Shown: positions 1-8,766, numbered from the stretch's first letter. The stretch is 64,000 nucleotides of DNA from Bizionia sp. M204 (GCF_023205095.1 NZ_CP046242.1:1105001-1169000); one strand, 5' to 3'. The notes: generated by a model from the letters alone, not told the origin. Made by a program: numbers and translations.

Positions 1-270
1 AATATCACGCGTGGTGAAAACACCTAAATTTCTGTGCATAGGCAATATGTATTCATCAGAATGCAAAGCCATAGTGACACCTACAGAAATAGCTTCTTGG
101 CCTATTCCTGAAAACCATTTAGAAACCCTGCCTTGGCGTAATAGAATTAACATTTTTTCTTCTATTAAACGTGGTTTTAGCATACGCTTATAGAGTTCTA
201 ATAACTCACTACTATCAAGACCTGTTTTATTATAGGTTATATTACTCATAGATGAGGCTGTATTGATCAT
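1..270 (-). CDS. 2-oxoacid dehydrogenase E1 component, 5' part (cut by window edge)
   Basis: The reverse strand reads open for 90 codons from an ATG at 270 to the window edge, so only the N-terminus is present. The protein contains the stretch [19 protein letters not shown], then [13 protein letters not shown] and PMHRNLGVF, typical of the thiamine-diphosphate-dependent alpha subunit of pyruvate or branched-chain 2-oxoacid dehydrogenase E1. In flavobacteria this subunit is often fused to the beta subunit in one polypeptide; the window cannot show that. A second in-frame ATG at 249 is an alternative start. A good promoter lies just upstream at 284-311. Substrate (pyruvate or branched-chain 2-oxoacid) cannot be decided from the fragment. 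Confidence 0.85.
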   Translation of the reverse strand, partial: MINTASSMSNITYNKTGLDSSELLELYKRMLKPRLIEEKMLILLRQGRVSKWFSGIGQEAISVGVTMALHSDEYILPMHRNLGVFTTRDI

Positions 271-283
271 AAAATTCGTTTGT

Positions 284-311
284 CAAATATACTATAAATT
301 GATTATTACAA
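284..311 (-). promoter_or_regulatory. Bacteroidota-type promoter for the E1 gene
   Basis: On the minus strand a TTG (309-311) is followed after 17 bases by TATATTTG (284-291), matching the TTG-N17-23-TAnnTTTG consensus of the primary sigma factor in this phylum. It lies 14 bases before the E1 start codon. Confidence 0.5.
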
Positions 312-358
312 ATAACAATCTAACAATAAATAGTATTCCAAACTTTATAATGTTTTCG

Positions 359-366
359 TACATTTG
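359..366 (+). promoter_or_regulatory. -7 box candidate for the 397-4335 operon
   Basis: TACATTTG fits the TAnnTTTG -7 box and lies 30 bases before the first ATG of the operon. No clear TTG -33 element is seen at the right distance. Confidence 0.35.
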
Positions 367-396
367 TAATACATACGCATTAAAAACTATATCCTT

Positions 397-1347
397 ATGA
401 ATACGATACCAAGTGTTAATTTAAAAGATTTTTTATCCGAAGACCCAAAACGCAAACAACAATTTGTAGATGCTATAGGAAAGGCCTACGAAGAAATTGG
501 TTTTGTTGCTTTAAAAGGGCACTTTTTAGATGATAAACTAGTCGATAATTTATATGGAGAAGTAAAAAACTTCTTTGAACTCCCTTTAGAAACCAAGCAA
601 AAATATGAAATTGAAGGCATTGGTGGCCAACGTGGTTATATTTCATTCGGAAAAGAAAGCGCTAAAGGTAAGAAAGAAGGCGATTTAAAAGAGTTCTGGC
701 ACTTTGGACAATTTGTAGAAAACAATCCAAAATTAGAAGCAGAATACCCTAAAAATGTAGAAGTTAAAGAACTACCGGAGTTTAATAAAGCTGGAAAAGA
801 AACGTACCGCATGTTGGAAAAAACAGCTAAATATGTGTTGCGTGCTTTAGCATTGCATTTAAAATTAGAAGAAACCTATTTTGATGATTACATACATAAT
901 GGAAATAGTATTTTACGTCCAATCCACTATCCACCAATTGTAGATGAACCTAAAAACGCAGTTCGTGCTGCTGCCCACGGTGATATAAATTTAATTACAC
1001 TATTAATGGGTGCTCAAGGTCGTGGTTTACAAGTTCAAAACCATAAAGGTGAATGGTTAGATGCCATTGCAGAACCTGATGAATTAATGATAAATGTGGG
1101 TGATATGTTATCAAGACATACCAATAATAAATTAAAATCCACCATCCATCGCGTTATCAATCCACCAAGAGAACTTTGGGGAACTTCACGCTACTCCATT
1201 CCGTTTTTCATGCATCCAATAAGCGATATGAAATTGGACGTTTTAGAAAGTTGTATTGACGAGGATAACCCAAAACAATTTGATGACATTACGGCGGGCG
1301 AATTTTTAAATGAGCGTCTTATTGAATTAGGGTTAATTAAAAAGTAA
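397..1347 (+). CDS. isopenicillin N synthase-family 2-oxoglutarate/Fe(II) oxygenase
   Basis: A 316-residue protein of the non-haem iron, 2-oxoglutarate-dependent dioxygenase family. The iron ligands are visible as H194-x-D196 and H251, and the 2-oxoglutarate carboxylate clamp as R265-Y-S267. The N-terminal half has the DIOX_N-type domain (about 5-120), with the family's GFVALKGH segment near 35-42. It has no signal peptide, so it is cytosolic. It is the first gene of a tight operon (2 bases to the next gene). The family spans beta-lactam ring closure, ethylene formation and many hydroxylations, so the substrate is unknown; the neighbouring nucleoside phosphorylase hints at a nucleobase or nucleoside, but that is only inference. 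Confidence 0.9.
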   Translation: MNTIPSVNLKDFLSEDPKRKQQFVDAIGKAYEEIGFVALKGHFLDDKLVDNLYGEVKNFFELPLETKQKYEIEGIGGQRGYISFGKESAKGKKEGDLKEFWHFGQFVENNPKLEAEYPKNVEVKELPEFNKAGKETYRMLEKTAKYVLRALALHLKLEETYFDDYIHNGNSILRPIHYPPIVDEPKNAVRAAAHGDINLITLLMGAQGRGLQVQNHKGEWLDAIAEPDELMINVGDMLSRHTNNKLKSTIHRVINPPRELWGTSRYSIPFFMHPISDMKLDVLESCIDEDNPKQFDDITAGEFLNERLIELGLIKK

Positions 1348-1349
1348 AT

Positions 1350-1679
1350 ATGGATTTACAAGATCAATTAAAGAATCTTTTTCCAGAACATATTGAAGAA
1401 GAATCTGAAGCTACAGCAGACACAAGCAAAGGTCTGTGGATTCAAGATGATCCCATTTTATGCAAATATGAAAAACGCAAAGGTAAGCCAATAACCATTC
1501 TTGATGGTTATACTGGTGCTACCGAAGATTTTAAGGCCTTGGCAAAAGAACTAAAAACAACCTTAAGTGTTGGAGGCAGTTTTAAAGATGATAAAATTAT
1601 TATTCAAGGCGATTATCGCGATAAAATAATGACCATTTTAAAAGAGAAAGGGTTTCAAGTTAAACGTGTTGGAGGCTGA
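1350..1679 (+). CDS. SUI1/eIF1-like translation initiation factor (YciH type)
   Basis: A 109-residue protein whose C-terminal two thirds (about 42-107) form a SUI1/eIF1 domain: the KRKGKPITILDGY strand, a lysine-rich helix, GGSFKDDKIIIQGD, and a final KGFQVKRVGG. The bacterial homologue YciH is thought to affect start-site fidelity or to repress translation initiation under stress. The acidic N-terminus (about 1-35) is outside the domain. It lies 2 bases after the oxygenase, and its TGA shares one base with the next ATG (TGATG), so the genes are probably translationally coupled. Confidence 0.88.
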   Translation: MDLQDQLKNLFPEHIEEESEATADTSKGLWIQDDPILCKYEKRKGKPITILDGYTGATEDFKALAKELKTTLSVGGSFKDDKIIIQGDYRDKIMTILKEKGFQVKRVGG

Positions 1680-2605
1680 TGAAAAGAGGTTCCCTTCATA
1701 TAACTAATGGCACGCATTTAACAAACTATTTACAAGAATTGGATGTTAAGGGCGCTTTTTTAACGTGGCAAGAAATGTTGTGTGATGGTCCTACACCTGT
1801 TCAAATTGATTCACAACGTTTTATAGATACCCGAAAAGGGTTTCTAAAAAATGTGTATGGTATTGAGATTAACGAAGAAGAAATAAAAAATGAATTAGCG
1901 GTTTTAGACCAAGCAGACGTGTTTTCGGAAATAGTTCTTTGGTTTGAATATGATTTGTTTTGCCATATTAATTTATTGGGTGTTATAAAATTACTTCAAG
2001 AAAGGAAAGTAAATTTACCCCTCTATTTAGTCTGTAGCGGACGTATAGAAGGTGAAAAAAACTTAAAAGGATTATCAGAATTAACGGCAAACCAGCTTTT
2101 AGATCATTATGATAAAAAAGTGTTGCTACAAGATTCAGATATTGAAATAGCAAGATCCGTTTGGCATATATACTGTGGCAAAGATCATAATTTGCTAAAA
2201 CCATATATTGTTAAAAAATCGTCATTTCTTTATTTGAATAGTTGCCTTAAAGCCCATTTAAAACGCTTCCCGAATTTAAAAAGTGGTTTGGGCGTATTAG
2301 AGAAAAACATTTTAACTATCGTTCGTGATAAAGATGTTAAATCTAGAGGTCATTTAGTTGGTTATGCCTTAAATTTTCAAGGATATTATGGCTATAGTGA
2401 TATTCAAATTCATGAATTAATTAAAACATTGTCCCTGTTTTTTGAGGAAACAGAAAACAGTATCACATTAAACCGAAAAGGTCATGAAGCCCTTATTGGT
2501 TTACGAAACTTTGCTACAGAAATTAACAACAATACGGTATTTGGTGGTGTTAACCGATTAGATTTTTATTACAGCACCAAACATAACGAACTTATAAAAA
2601 AATAA
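1679..2605 (+). CDS. DUF1835 domain-containing protein
   Basis: A 308-residue soluble protein that opens with SLHITNGTHLTNYLQ and continues with WQEMLCDGPTP, the signature of the N-terminal DUF1835 domain (about 1-125). The rest is a family-specific C-terminal region with no motif I recognise. The biochemical role of DUF1835 is not established. Its start overlaps the stop of the SUI1-like gene by one base, and it is followed after 3 bases by the nucleoside phosphorylase, so it belongs to the same transcript. Confidence 0.8.
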   Translation: MKRGSLHITNGTHLTNYLQELDVKGAFLTWQEMLCDGPTPVQIDSQRFIDTRKGFLKNVYGIEINEEEIKNELAVLDQADVFSEIVLWFEYDLFCHINLLGVIKLLQERKVNLPLYLVCSGRIEGEKNLKGLSELTANQLLDHYDKKVLLQDSDIEIARSVWHIYCGKDHNLLKPYIVKKSSFLYLNSCLKAHLKRFPNLKSGLGVLEKNILTIVRDKDVKSRGHLVGYALNFQGYYGYSDIQIHELIKTLSLFFEETENSITLNRKGHEALIGLRNFATEINNNTVFGGVNRLDFYYSTKHNELIKK

Positions 2606-2608
2606 AAC

Positions 2609-3481
2609 ATGCCAATAAAAGAATCTGAACTAATATTAAATCCAGATGGAAGTGTTTATCATCTAAATTTAAAACCAGAGAATATTTCAAACACCATAAT
2701 TTTTGTTGGTGATCAGGATCGTGTAGAGAAAATTACTAAACATTTTGATTCTATTGAATTCACCACTCAAAAACGTGAATTTAAAACGCAAACTGGTATT
2801 TATAGAGGAAAACGATTAACCGTTTTATCTACCGGAATAGGTCCAGATAATATTGATATTGTTATGAATGAACTGGATGCCTTGGTAAATATTGATTTAC
2901 AAACACGTCAGCCAAAAAAGGACTTAACATCGTTAAACATTGTTAGGGTTGGAACATCCGGCTCTTTACAACATGACATACCAGTTGATAGTTTCGTTAT
3001 TGGCTCCCATGGGCTAGATTTAACTGGTTTACTTCATTTTTATCAAATAGATGAGTTTACGAATCCTGAAATTGAAACGGCGTTTATTAATCATACAAAT
3101 TGGCATAGTAATAAATCCAGACCTCTTTTTATTGCCAATAGTGCCAAATTACAAAACCATTTTTCTTCAGAAAAAACGTTCACAGGTATTACAGCAACAG
3201 CTGTTGGTTTCTATGGACCACAAGGTCGCGTGTTGCGATTGCCTGTTCAGGATGCCGATTTAAATTCTAAAATGGATTCATTTGATTTTGAAAACAATCG
3301 AATTTCAAATTTAGAAATGGAAACATCTGCCATATACGGATTGTCAAAATTATTAGGCCATCAGGCGTTATCACTAAATGCCATAATTGCAAATCGTGCC
3401 AATGGAACTTTTAGCAAAGACCCAAAAAAGGTTGTTGAGAATTTGATTATTTACACCTTGGATAAAATGATAACATTATGA
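2609..3481 (+). CDS. nucleoside phosphorylase (uridine phosphorylase-like)
   Basis: A 290-residue cytosolic enzyme of the PNP/UDP phosphorylase family, which cleaves nucleosides with phosphate to ribose 1-phosphate and base. Visible features are the phosphate-binding FVGDQDRVEKI (about 32-42), STGIGPDNIDIV (about 74-85), the VRVGTSGSLQ strand-loop and, near the C-terminus, ISNLEMETSAIYGL, whose E-M-E is the ribose-binding element. Nucleobase specificity is not readable. Its stop overlaps the start of the next gene by 4 bases (ATGA), so a functional link with the following substrate-binding-fold protein is likely. Confidence 0.88.
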   Translation: MPIKESELILNPDGSVYHLNLKPENISNTIIFVGDQDRVEKITKHFDSIEFTTQKREFKTQTGIYRGKRLTVLSTGIGPDNIDIVMNELDALVNIDLQTRQPKKDLTSLNIVRVGTSGSLQHDIPVDSFVIGSHGLDLTGLLHFYQIDEFTNPEIETAFINHTNWHSNKSRPLFIANSAKLQNHFSSEKTFTGITATAVGFYGPQGRVLRLPVQDADLNSKMDSFDFENNRISNLEMETSAIYGLSKLLGHQALSLNAIIANRANGTFSKDPKKVVENLIIYTLDKMITL

Positions 3482-4335
3482 AAACGGTAAAAATAGGTGG
3501 TGTTCCAGAACATTTTAATCTGGCTTGGTATTTAACTTTGAAAAATGGCGATTATAAACAAGAGAACATCAATTTACGTTGGCATGATTATCCTGGTGGG
3601 ACTGGAGCAATGAGTAAAGCCTTACGCAAAGGGGATATTGATATTGCTGTTATTCTAACGGAAGGAATTATTAAAGATATTATAGAGGGAAATCCTTCTA
3701 AAATTGTTCAAACCTTTGTAGAAACCCCTTTAATATGGGGAATTCATGTCGGAGCAAATTCACAATACCAATCACTTAATGATATAAAAGGAACTAAAGC
3801 TGCTATTAGTCGGTATGGTTCTGGATCGCATTTAATGGCTTATATCAATGCTCAAAATAATAATTGGGATACTACTAAAGACTTACACTTTGAAGTCGTA
3901 AAAAATTTAGAAGGTGCTGTTGAAGCACTTTCAAATAATTCGGCAGATTATTTTATGTGGGAAAAATTTATGACTAAACCTATAGTAGACAAAGGCGTTT
4001 TTAGACGATTAGGTAACTGCCCTACGCCTTGGCCTTGTTTTGTAATTGCTGTTAGTGATCATTTTATTGAAAATCATTCCGCGGAATTACAAACCATTTT
4101 AAATATTATAAATAAGTGTACAAAAAACTTCAAAACACTTCCGAATATCGATCAAGTCATTGCATCACGCTATGATCAGAAATTAGAAGATGTTAAGGAG
4201 TGGCTATCATTAACGGAATGGTCGCAAAGTGCCATAGATGAAGCTACTATCAACAAAATCCAAAAGCAGTTATTAGCCTTGGATATTATTTCGAAAACGG
4301 TTCCTTTTGATAGGTTAGTTCATAAATTACACTAA
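3478..4335 (+). CDS. cytosolic substrate-binding-fold protein (SsuA/THI5-like, NMT1 family)
   Basis: A 285-residue protein with the type II periplasmic-binding fold of the SsuA/THI5 group: KIGGVPEHFNLAWY at the N-terminus, YPGGTGAMSKAL-KGDIDIAV (about 38-59) and a central KAAISRYGSGSHLMAY. It has no signal peptide, no lipobox and no permease or ATPase partner nearby, so it is probably not a normal ABC-transport receptor. A cysteine pair (C181, C187 in CPTPWPC) sits in the second lobe. In yeast, THI5 uses this fold as an enzyme for the thiamine pyrimidine; whether this protein is an enzyme, a sensor or a chaperone is unknown. It overlaps the phosphorylase gene by 4 bases. Confidence 0.75.
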   Translation: MKTVKIGGVPEHFNLAWYLTLKNGDYKQENINLRWHDYPGGTGAMSKALRKGDIDIAVILTEGIIKDIIEGNPSKIVQTFVETPLIWGIHVGANSQYQSLNDIKGTKAAISRYGSGSHLMAYINAQNNNWDTTKDLHFEVVKNLEGAVEALSNNSADYFMWEKFMTKPIVDKGVFRRLGNCPTPWPCFVIAVSDHFIENHSAELQTILNIINKCTKNFKTLPNIDQVIASRYDQKLEDVKEWLSLTEWSQSAIDEATINKIQKQLLALDIISKTVPFDRLVHKLH

Positions 4336-4446
4336 AAACTAAACGTTTATTACAATTCGGTTTTTTAAGCACAATAATTTGCAATTATAACAATTGTAAC
4401 TTTTTACGGATTTAAGAATCTCATGTAAATTTTGTTAATTTAACTT

Positions 4447-4592
4447 TACATTTGTGTTTAATTTTTTCCAATTTTTAACATATTCGCAATAAAACAAGAC
4501 TAAAGCGCCTAGTAATCACGTCTTTAAAAAGTAACCTTACATCGATAAATGTTAAAATTATTATAATTCTTAAGTTAAATGCATTATATTTG
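4447..4592 (+). promoter_or_regulatory. two -7 box candidates upstream of the small membrane protein
   Basis: The 286-base gap 4336-4621 holds TACATTTG (4447-4454) and TATATTTG (4585-4592), both TAnnTTTG. Neither has a well-spaced TTG. The second lies 29 bases before the ATG at 4622. Nothing else is recognisable in the gap. Confidence 0.35.
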
Positions 4593-4621
4593 ACCCTTGA
4601 GATCAATTAAATTCATCGCTT

Positions 4622-4807
4622 ATGCTATTAACGATTACTTTTTTACTCTCTTTTTTGGTTGCAGTTAATTTTTTATTATTAATTTTTAGCTGTAACAAAA
4701 CCACGAAACGTGTTAACCAAAAAATTGAAAACCGACCTACATTTGTTGTTACTAAAAACCGAGTTGTTTCTACTGAATCAACCCAACTAGCACCTACAGG
4801 GAGTTAA
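4622..4807 (+). CDS. small membrane protein, 61 residues
   Basis: A short protein with one strongly hydrophobic segment (about 3-24, LTITFLLSFLVAVNFLLLIF) followed by SCNKTTKR and a hydrophilic tail ending QLAPTGS. It could be a single-pass inner-membrane protein, or the N-terminus could be read as a lipoprotein signal with the cysteine after IFS as the acceptor. I recall similar short proteins with this tail in other flavobacteria, but no function is known to me. It is preceded by a 286-base gap with two -7 box candidates, so it probably has its own transcript. Confidence 0.65.
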   Translation: MLLTITFLLSFLVAVNFLLLIFSCNKTTKRVNQKIENRPTFVVTKNRVVSTESTQLAPTGS

Positions 4808-4869
4808 TTATTATTTTTCTTTTTTACGCAACCTTTCCCTGACATTTGCATCTACTCATAAATGACATT

Positions 4870-5469
4870 ATGAAAATTGCATCGATTATAATTCTCACGG
4901 GAATTTCTTTATGTGCCTCTATTTGTTGTCCTGGTGAGGACGATTATCTGTATTCCAATACAAATGTTAGAAATGATACAATTATTCAAATAGAAAACAA
5001 CACCATTGATTTTCAGGTTAATGATACCATTTATATTTCAACAATGCTTAATAATGAGCAAGTTTCAGTAAATAATAATACGGTTTTACTAACCGATTAT
5101 ATTCTTCTAAATTCACAAGAGAATTTCTATTTTTACAATTTAAATTTATATAAAGAAACGGCCTATGGCACGTATGCTTTAATTGAATTAAACGAAAACG
5201 CATTAAATGTTCTTGAAGGTATAACAACAGTAGATTATCAAAGTTTATTTGTTCGTTGCAATCTGGACAACACTATTTTTAGGAATAAATTTGGGATTAA
5301 GCTTTTGGAACCTGGTAAGTATTACCTATCTGGTTCGCATAATTATTATAATGAGGGTGAAGAATTAGTCCATATTTCAACTAATTCCTATAATAATGAT
5401 CATATTTCTATAAGCTCAAAAATTATGGCTTCGGACACAGCGGGTCGCTATTATTTTACCGTTAATTAA
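4870..5469 (+). CDS. secreted protein of unknown function
   Basis: A 199-residue protein starting MKIASIIILTGISLC, a short export signal, followed at once by a CC pair that may be a poor lipobox. An in-frame ATG 24 bases upstream (4846) would put hydrophilic residues before the signal, so 4870 is preferred. The mature part is rich in N, T, I and Y and contains alternating hydrophobic strands (NNTIDFQVNDTIYIS, GKYYLSGSHNYY), suggesting a beta-rich periplasmic or surface domain. I recognise no family. It abuts the convergent ung gene with no spacer. Confidence 0.65.
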   Translation: MKIASIIILTGISLCASICCPGEDDYLYSNTNVRNDTIIQIENNTIDFQVNDTIYISTMLNNEQVSVNNNTVLLTDYILLNSQENFYFYNLNLYKETAYGTYALIELNENALNVLEGITTVDYQSLFVRCNLDNTIFRNKFGIKLLEPGKYYLSGSHNYYNEGEELVHISTNSYNNDHISISSKIMASDTAGRYYFTVN

Positions 5470-6135
5470 TTACCAACTTATTGGTGAATAGCCTTTGCCT
5501 TCTAAAATAGCATTCGTTTTACTAAAATGTTTATTTCCAAACCAAAAACCTCTATTTGCGCTTAATGGAGAAGGATGACCGCTAGTTAGAATAGTATGCT
5601 TATTGGTGTCAATTAATTTTGATTTCTTTTTTGCGAACCCGCCCCAAAGTAAAAACACAACATCTTTCTGATTATCACTGATAGTTTTAATTACCCTATC
5701 TGTAAAAGTTTCCCAACCCATCTTTTGATGACTACCAGCTTCATGAGCTCTAACGGATAATGTAGCATTTAATAACAAGACACCTTGTTTTGCCCAATGT
5801 AATAAATTGCCGCTTTCTGGATACGGTTTATTAATATCGGATTCCAATTCTTTGAACATATTTCTTAACGATGGAGGATGTGCCGTGTTTTCATTGACAC
5901 TAAAACATAAACCATTTGCTTGCCCTTCGCCGTGATAAGGGTCTTGACCAATTATAACAACTTTAGTTTCTTCAAATGGACAAGTACTAAACGCCTGAAA
6001 AATTTCAGATACTGGCGGATAGCAGGTGTTTTTTTGATATTCGGATGTTACAAAAGCCATTAATACCTTAAAATAATCTTTTTCAAATTCCGCCTGTAAA
6101 AGCGGTTTCCAACTATCATGAATTTTCACTTCCAT
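5470..6135 (-). CDS. ung: uracil-DNA glycosylase, family 1
   Basis: A 221-residue base-excision repair enzyme that removes uracil from DNA. The water-activating loop GQDPYHG (63-69, catalytic D65) and the DNA-intercalating HPSPLSANRGF loop near residue 187 are both intact, as is the WAKQGVLLLNA strand. Length matches the family (about 220-230). Its stop codon directly follows the stop of the convergent upstream gene, with no terminator visible between them. The call is secure. Confidence 0.97.
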   Translation of the reverse strand: MEVKIHDSWKPLLQAEFEKDYFKVLMAFVTSEYQKNTCYPPVSEIFQAFSTCPFEETKVVIIGQDPYHGEGQANGLCFSVNENTAHPPSLRNMFKELESDINKPYPESGNLLHWAKQGVLLLNATLSVRAHEAGSHQKMGWETFTDRVIKTISDNQKDVVFLLWGGFAKKKSKLIDTNKHTILTSGHPSPLSANRGFWFGNKHFSKTNAILEGKGYSPISW

Positions 6136-6200
6136 TTTTAGAACATTTTTTATGTCACCACTAAATTAATATTATCTTTAGCACCATAAAACAATATGTC

Positions 6201-7694
6201 TTGAAAAATTTAAAATTTCCAACAGCACAAACAATTTTACTTATTATTGCTGGACTCGTTGCCTTGCTAACATGGATTATTCCTGCGGGAAAATATGATA
6301 CGCTAACCTATAATAAAGCGGGTAATAGTTTTACTAAAACACATTTAGAAACAACAGAAACATTACCAGCAACACAAGAAACATTAAAAACTTTAAATAT
6401 AAATATCCCTTTAGAAAAGTTTACAGAAGGTGATATTTGGAAACCAATTTCTATTCCAAACACATATCAAGTTGTAGAGGCCAAACCCCAAAGTATGGTG
6501 GAATTTTTTCAATCACCAATCAAAGGAATCATTGAAGCTTCTGATATTATTTTTCTTGTATTAATAATAGGTGGATTAATTGGGATTATGAACTATACTG
6601 GTGCTTTCGATGCTGGAATATCCTGGCTAGCCATAGCGCTTAAAGGCCATGAGTATATATTAATTATATTGGTTACTACACTTATTGCTTTAGGAGGAAC
6701 CACTTTTGGTTTAGCCGAGGAAACCATAGCCTTCTACCCTATTTTAATTCCCATGTTTTTAGCTGCTAAATATGATGCCATGGTGCCATTAGCCACTATT
6801 TATTTGGGTTCATCCATTGGAACTATGTTTTCTACTGTTAACCCATTTAGTACAATTATAGCTTCGGATGCTGCCGGAATTAATTGGACAACTGGATTAA
6901 CAGGTCGTGTTATCACATTAATAATAGGTGTTATAATTTGTATTGTATATATTTTAAAATATGCCAATAAAGTGAAAAAGGATCCTACTAAATCCATAAT
7001 TTATAGTCAAAAAGAAGAAATTGAAGCACATTTTGGAACTAAAAGCGAAAACATTTTAAAATTAACCACTAGACTACGTTTAACCCTCATTGTATTTACA
7101 CTTTGTTTTGTTGTAATGATTTACGGTGTTTCTCAATTAGAATGGTGGTTCTTGGAAATGACAACGGTATTTTTTGTTGGAGCTATTTTAATTGGATTTA
7201 TTGGAAAAATTAAAGAAACAATTTTTGTGGAAACCTTTGTTAAAGGCGCGTCAGATTTACTAGGTGTGGCTTTAATTATTGGGATTGCGCGTGGCGTTTC
7301 TGTGTTAATGAATGATGGATTAATTAGCGATACCATGCTCTATCATGCAAGTACGGCAACCGAAGGTATGAATAAAGGCGTTTTTGCAAACGCCATGTTA
7401 TTTATTTATAGTGGACTATCCTTTTTTATTCCTAGTTCTTCTGGAATGGCTGTTTTAACCATGCCAATCATGTCGCCTTTGGCTGATACCGTTGGGTTTG
7501 GTCGGGAAATTATTGTTAACTGCTACCAATATGGCATGGGGTTATTTGCTTTTATTAATCCAACGGGGTTAATTCTAGCCTCTCTAGCCATTGTTAAGGT
7601 GGGTTATAACAAGTGGCTAAAATTTGTTTTACCGCTACTACTTATACTAACTATTTTTACAATGATTATTATTACACTTCAAGTGTATTTATAA
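6201..7694 (+). CDS. YfcC-family inner-membrane carrier
   Basis: A 497-residue polytopic membrane protein with about 12 hydrophobic segments. The N-terminus (KFPTAQTILLIIAGLVALLTWIIPAGKYD) and later GTTFGLAEETIAFYPILIP and FFIPSSSGMAVLTMPIMSPLAD are typical of the YfcC/DcuC-like group, annotated as C4-dicarboxylate or basic amino acid carriers; the substrate here is unknown. The start is TTG: the only near ATG (6196) hits a stop after two codons, and the sequence immediately upstream in frame offers no ATG. TATCTTTA (6173-6180) upstream could serve as a -7 box. Confidence 0.88.
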   Translation: MKNLKFPTAQTILLIIAGLVALLTWIIPAGKYDTLTYNKAGNSFTKTHLETTETLPATQETLKTLNINIPLEKFTEGDIWKPISIPNTYQVVEAKPQSMVEFFQSPIKGIIEASDIIFLVLIIGGLIGIMNYTGAFDAGISWLAIALKGHEYILIILVTTLIALGGTTFGLAEETIAFYPILIPMFLAAKYDAMVPLATIYLGSSIGTMFSTVNPFSTIIASDAAGINWTTGLTGRVITLIIGVIICIVYILKYANKVKKDPTKSIIYSQKEEIEAHFGTKSENILKLTTRLRLTLIVFTLCFVVMIYGVSQLEWWFLEMTTVFFVGAILIGFIGKIKETIFVETFVKGASDLLGVALIIGIARGVSVLMNDGLISDTMLYHASTATEGMNKGVFANAMLFIYSGLSFFIPSSSGMAVLTMPIMSPLADTVGFGREIIVNCYQYGMGLFAFINPTGLILASLAIVKVGYNKWLKFVLPLLLILTIFTMIIITLQVYL

Positions 7695-7706
7695 TCTTGA
7701 AATACT

Positions 7707-8672
7707 TTATTTCGTGTTGTCAGCTTTTAAAAAATCGAGAATTTTTGTGTTTACAACATCCGCCTGGTCAACGGTTAAAAAGTGTCCTGCATTACCAATT
7801 ATTTCACCTTCACCTTTAGGGATTAAGGTTTTAGTCATTTGAACGGTTTTGGAGTTGTTAATAACATCATCATCACCAATTAAAACTAATACAGGCATTT
7901 TCAACGACTGAAAATCTCGCTTGGAAAACGGGCGCATATCCAAGACAAATTTATTTATAGAATCATTGCGTTCCGATTTATAATATTGTTTTAAATACGT
8001 TTTATTAATATTAGCCACATTACTAGTCATAGACTTTAAGCCCTGTTCTATTTGTTTCTCTTCCGAAGAAAAAAGGGTTATTAAATTTTTCAATAAATCA
8101 GCACTTGGTCTAATCCAGATAAAAGTTTGTGCAGGACTTAATAACACCATTTTCTTGATCCGATCTTGGTTAAACAAGGCTATTTTCATAGAAATCCACC
8201 CACCTCTTGAAGCACCAACAAGCGTAAACTCGTTCAACTTTAGCTTATCAAAAATTTCATTATACCAAGTTACAATCTGTTCAACATCATCAAAAGTTCC
8301 GGTTTTAAGAGATTTTCCGGGTTCCAAAATAAAATCGATTGCAAAAAGTCTATAATCTTTTGAAAGTGCTTTAGCATTTGGATACCAACTCGTTGAAGTT
8401 GCGTTCATACCATGCAATAAAACCAAGGGTTCGCCATTACTAGGACCGCTTACAACCACATGGGCCGTTCCAAAACTAGTCGGAATATACAATTCTTCAA
8501 CCGGAATATCCCACAGTTTTAAAGAGGCATCATATGCATCAAAGTATGGCTTTAAATTAGCATTTGGTTCTGCTATATAATCCGGTTTTTCCGTATATTT
8601 TAAATAGTCTTTTTTACAAGATGTTAAATTAACAACTATAATAAGTAGAATTAGGGCTTTTAATATTTTCAT
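7707..8672 (-). CDS. alpha/beta-hydrolase lipoprotein
   Basis: A 321-residue protein with a lipoprotein signal (lipobox LTSC, acceptor C19) and an alpha/beta-hydrolase fold: the oxyanion HGMN (about 87-90), nucleophile S155 in GASRGG, an acid in LIGDDDVI and the histidine in GNAGHF near residue 300. It is likely anchored in the periplasm or outer membrane and acts as an esterase or lipase-like enzyme; the substrate is unknown. It converges on the YfcC-type gene with 12 bases between stops and has a -7 box candidate at 8692-8699. Confidence 0.88.
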   Translation of the reverse strand: MKILKALILLIIVVNLTSCKKDYLKYTEKPDYIAEPNANLKPYFDAYDASLKLWDIPVEELYIPTSFGTAHVVVSGPSNGEPLVLLHGMNATSTSWYPNAKALSKDYRLFAIDFILEPGKSLKTGTFDDVEQIVTWYNEIFDKLKLNEFTLVGASRGGWISMKIALFNQDRIKKMVLLSPAQTFIWIRPSADLLKNLITLFSSEEKQIEQGLKSMTSNVANINKTYLKQYYKSERNDSINKFVLDMRPFSKRDFQSLKMPVLVLIGDDDVINNSKTVQMTKTLIPKGEGEIIGNAGHFLTVDQADVVNTKILDFLKADNTK

Positions 8673-8691
8673 AAATTTATTTCTAAAAAGC

Positions 8692-8699
8692 CAAAGCTA
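8692..8699 (-). promoter_or_regulatory. -7 box candidate for the hydrolase lipoprotein
   Basis: Minus strand TAGCTTTG matches TAnnTTTG, 19 bases before the ATG at 8672. Confidence 0.35.
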
Positions 8700-8758
8700 C
8701 ATAAATATAAAATGAACTTATACTTTTTAACTTTAGATTAGTTTTAAAACATAATCCG

Positions 8759-8766
8759 TATTTTTG
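8759..8766 (+). promoter_or_regulatory. -7 box candidate for mutS2
   Basis: TATTTTTG matches TAnnTTTG, 41 bases before the mutS2 start. An AAGGA at 8797-8801 is one of the few Shine-Dalgarno-like sites in the window and supports the ATG at 8808. Confidence 0.35.

Noticed and set aside
3389-3404. A minus-strand TTGGCACG inside the nucleoside phosphorylase gene, resembling a sigma-54 site
   Set aside because: The following TTGC is only two bases away instead of four, and it lies inside a coding region, so the spacing is wrong.
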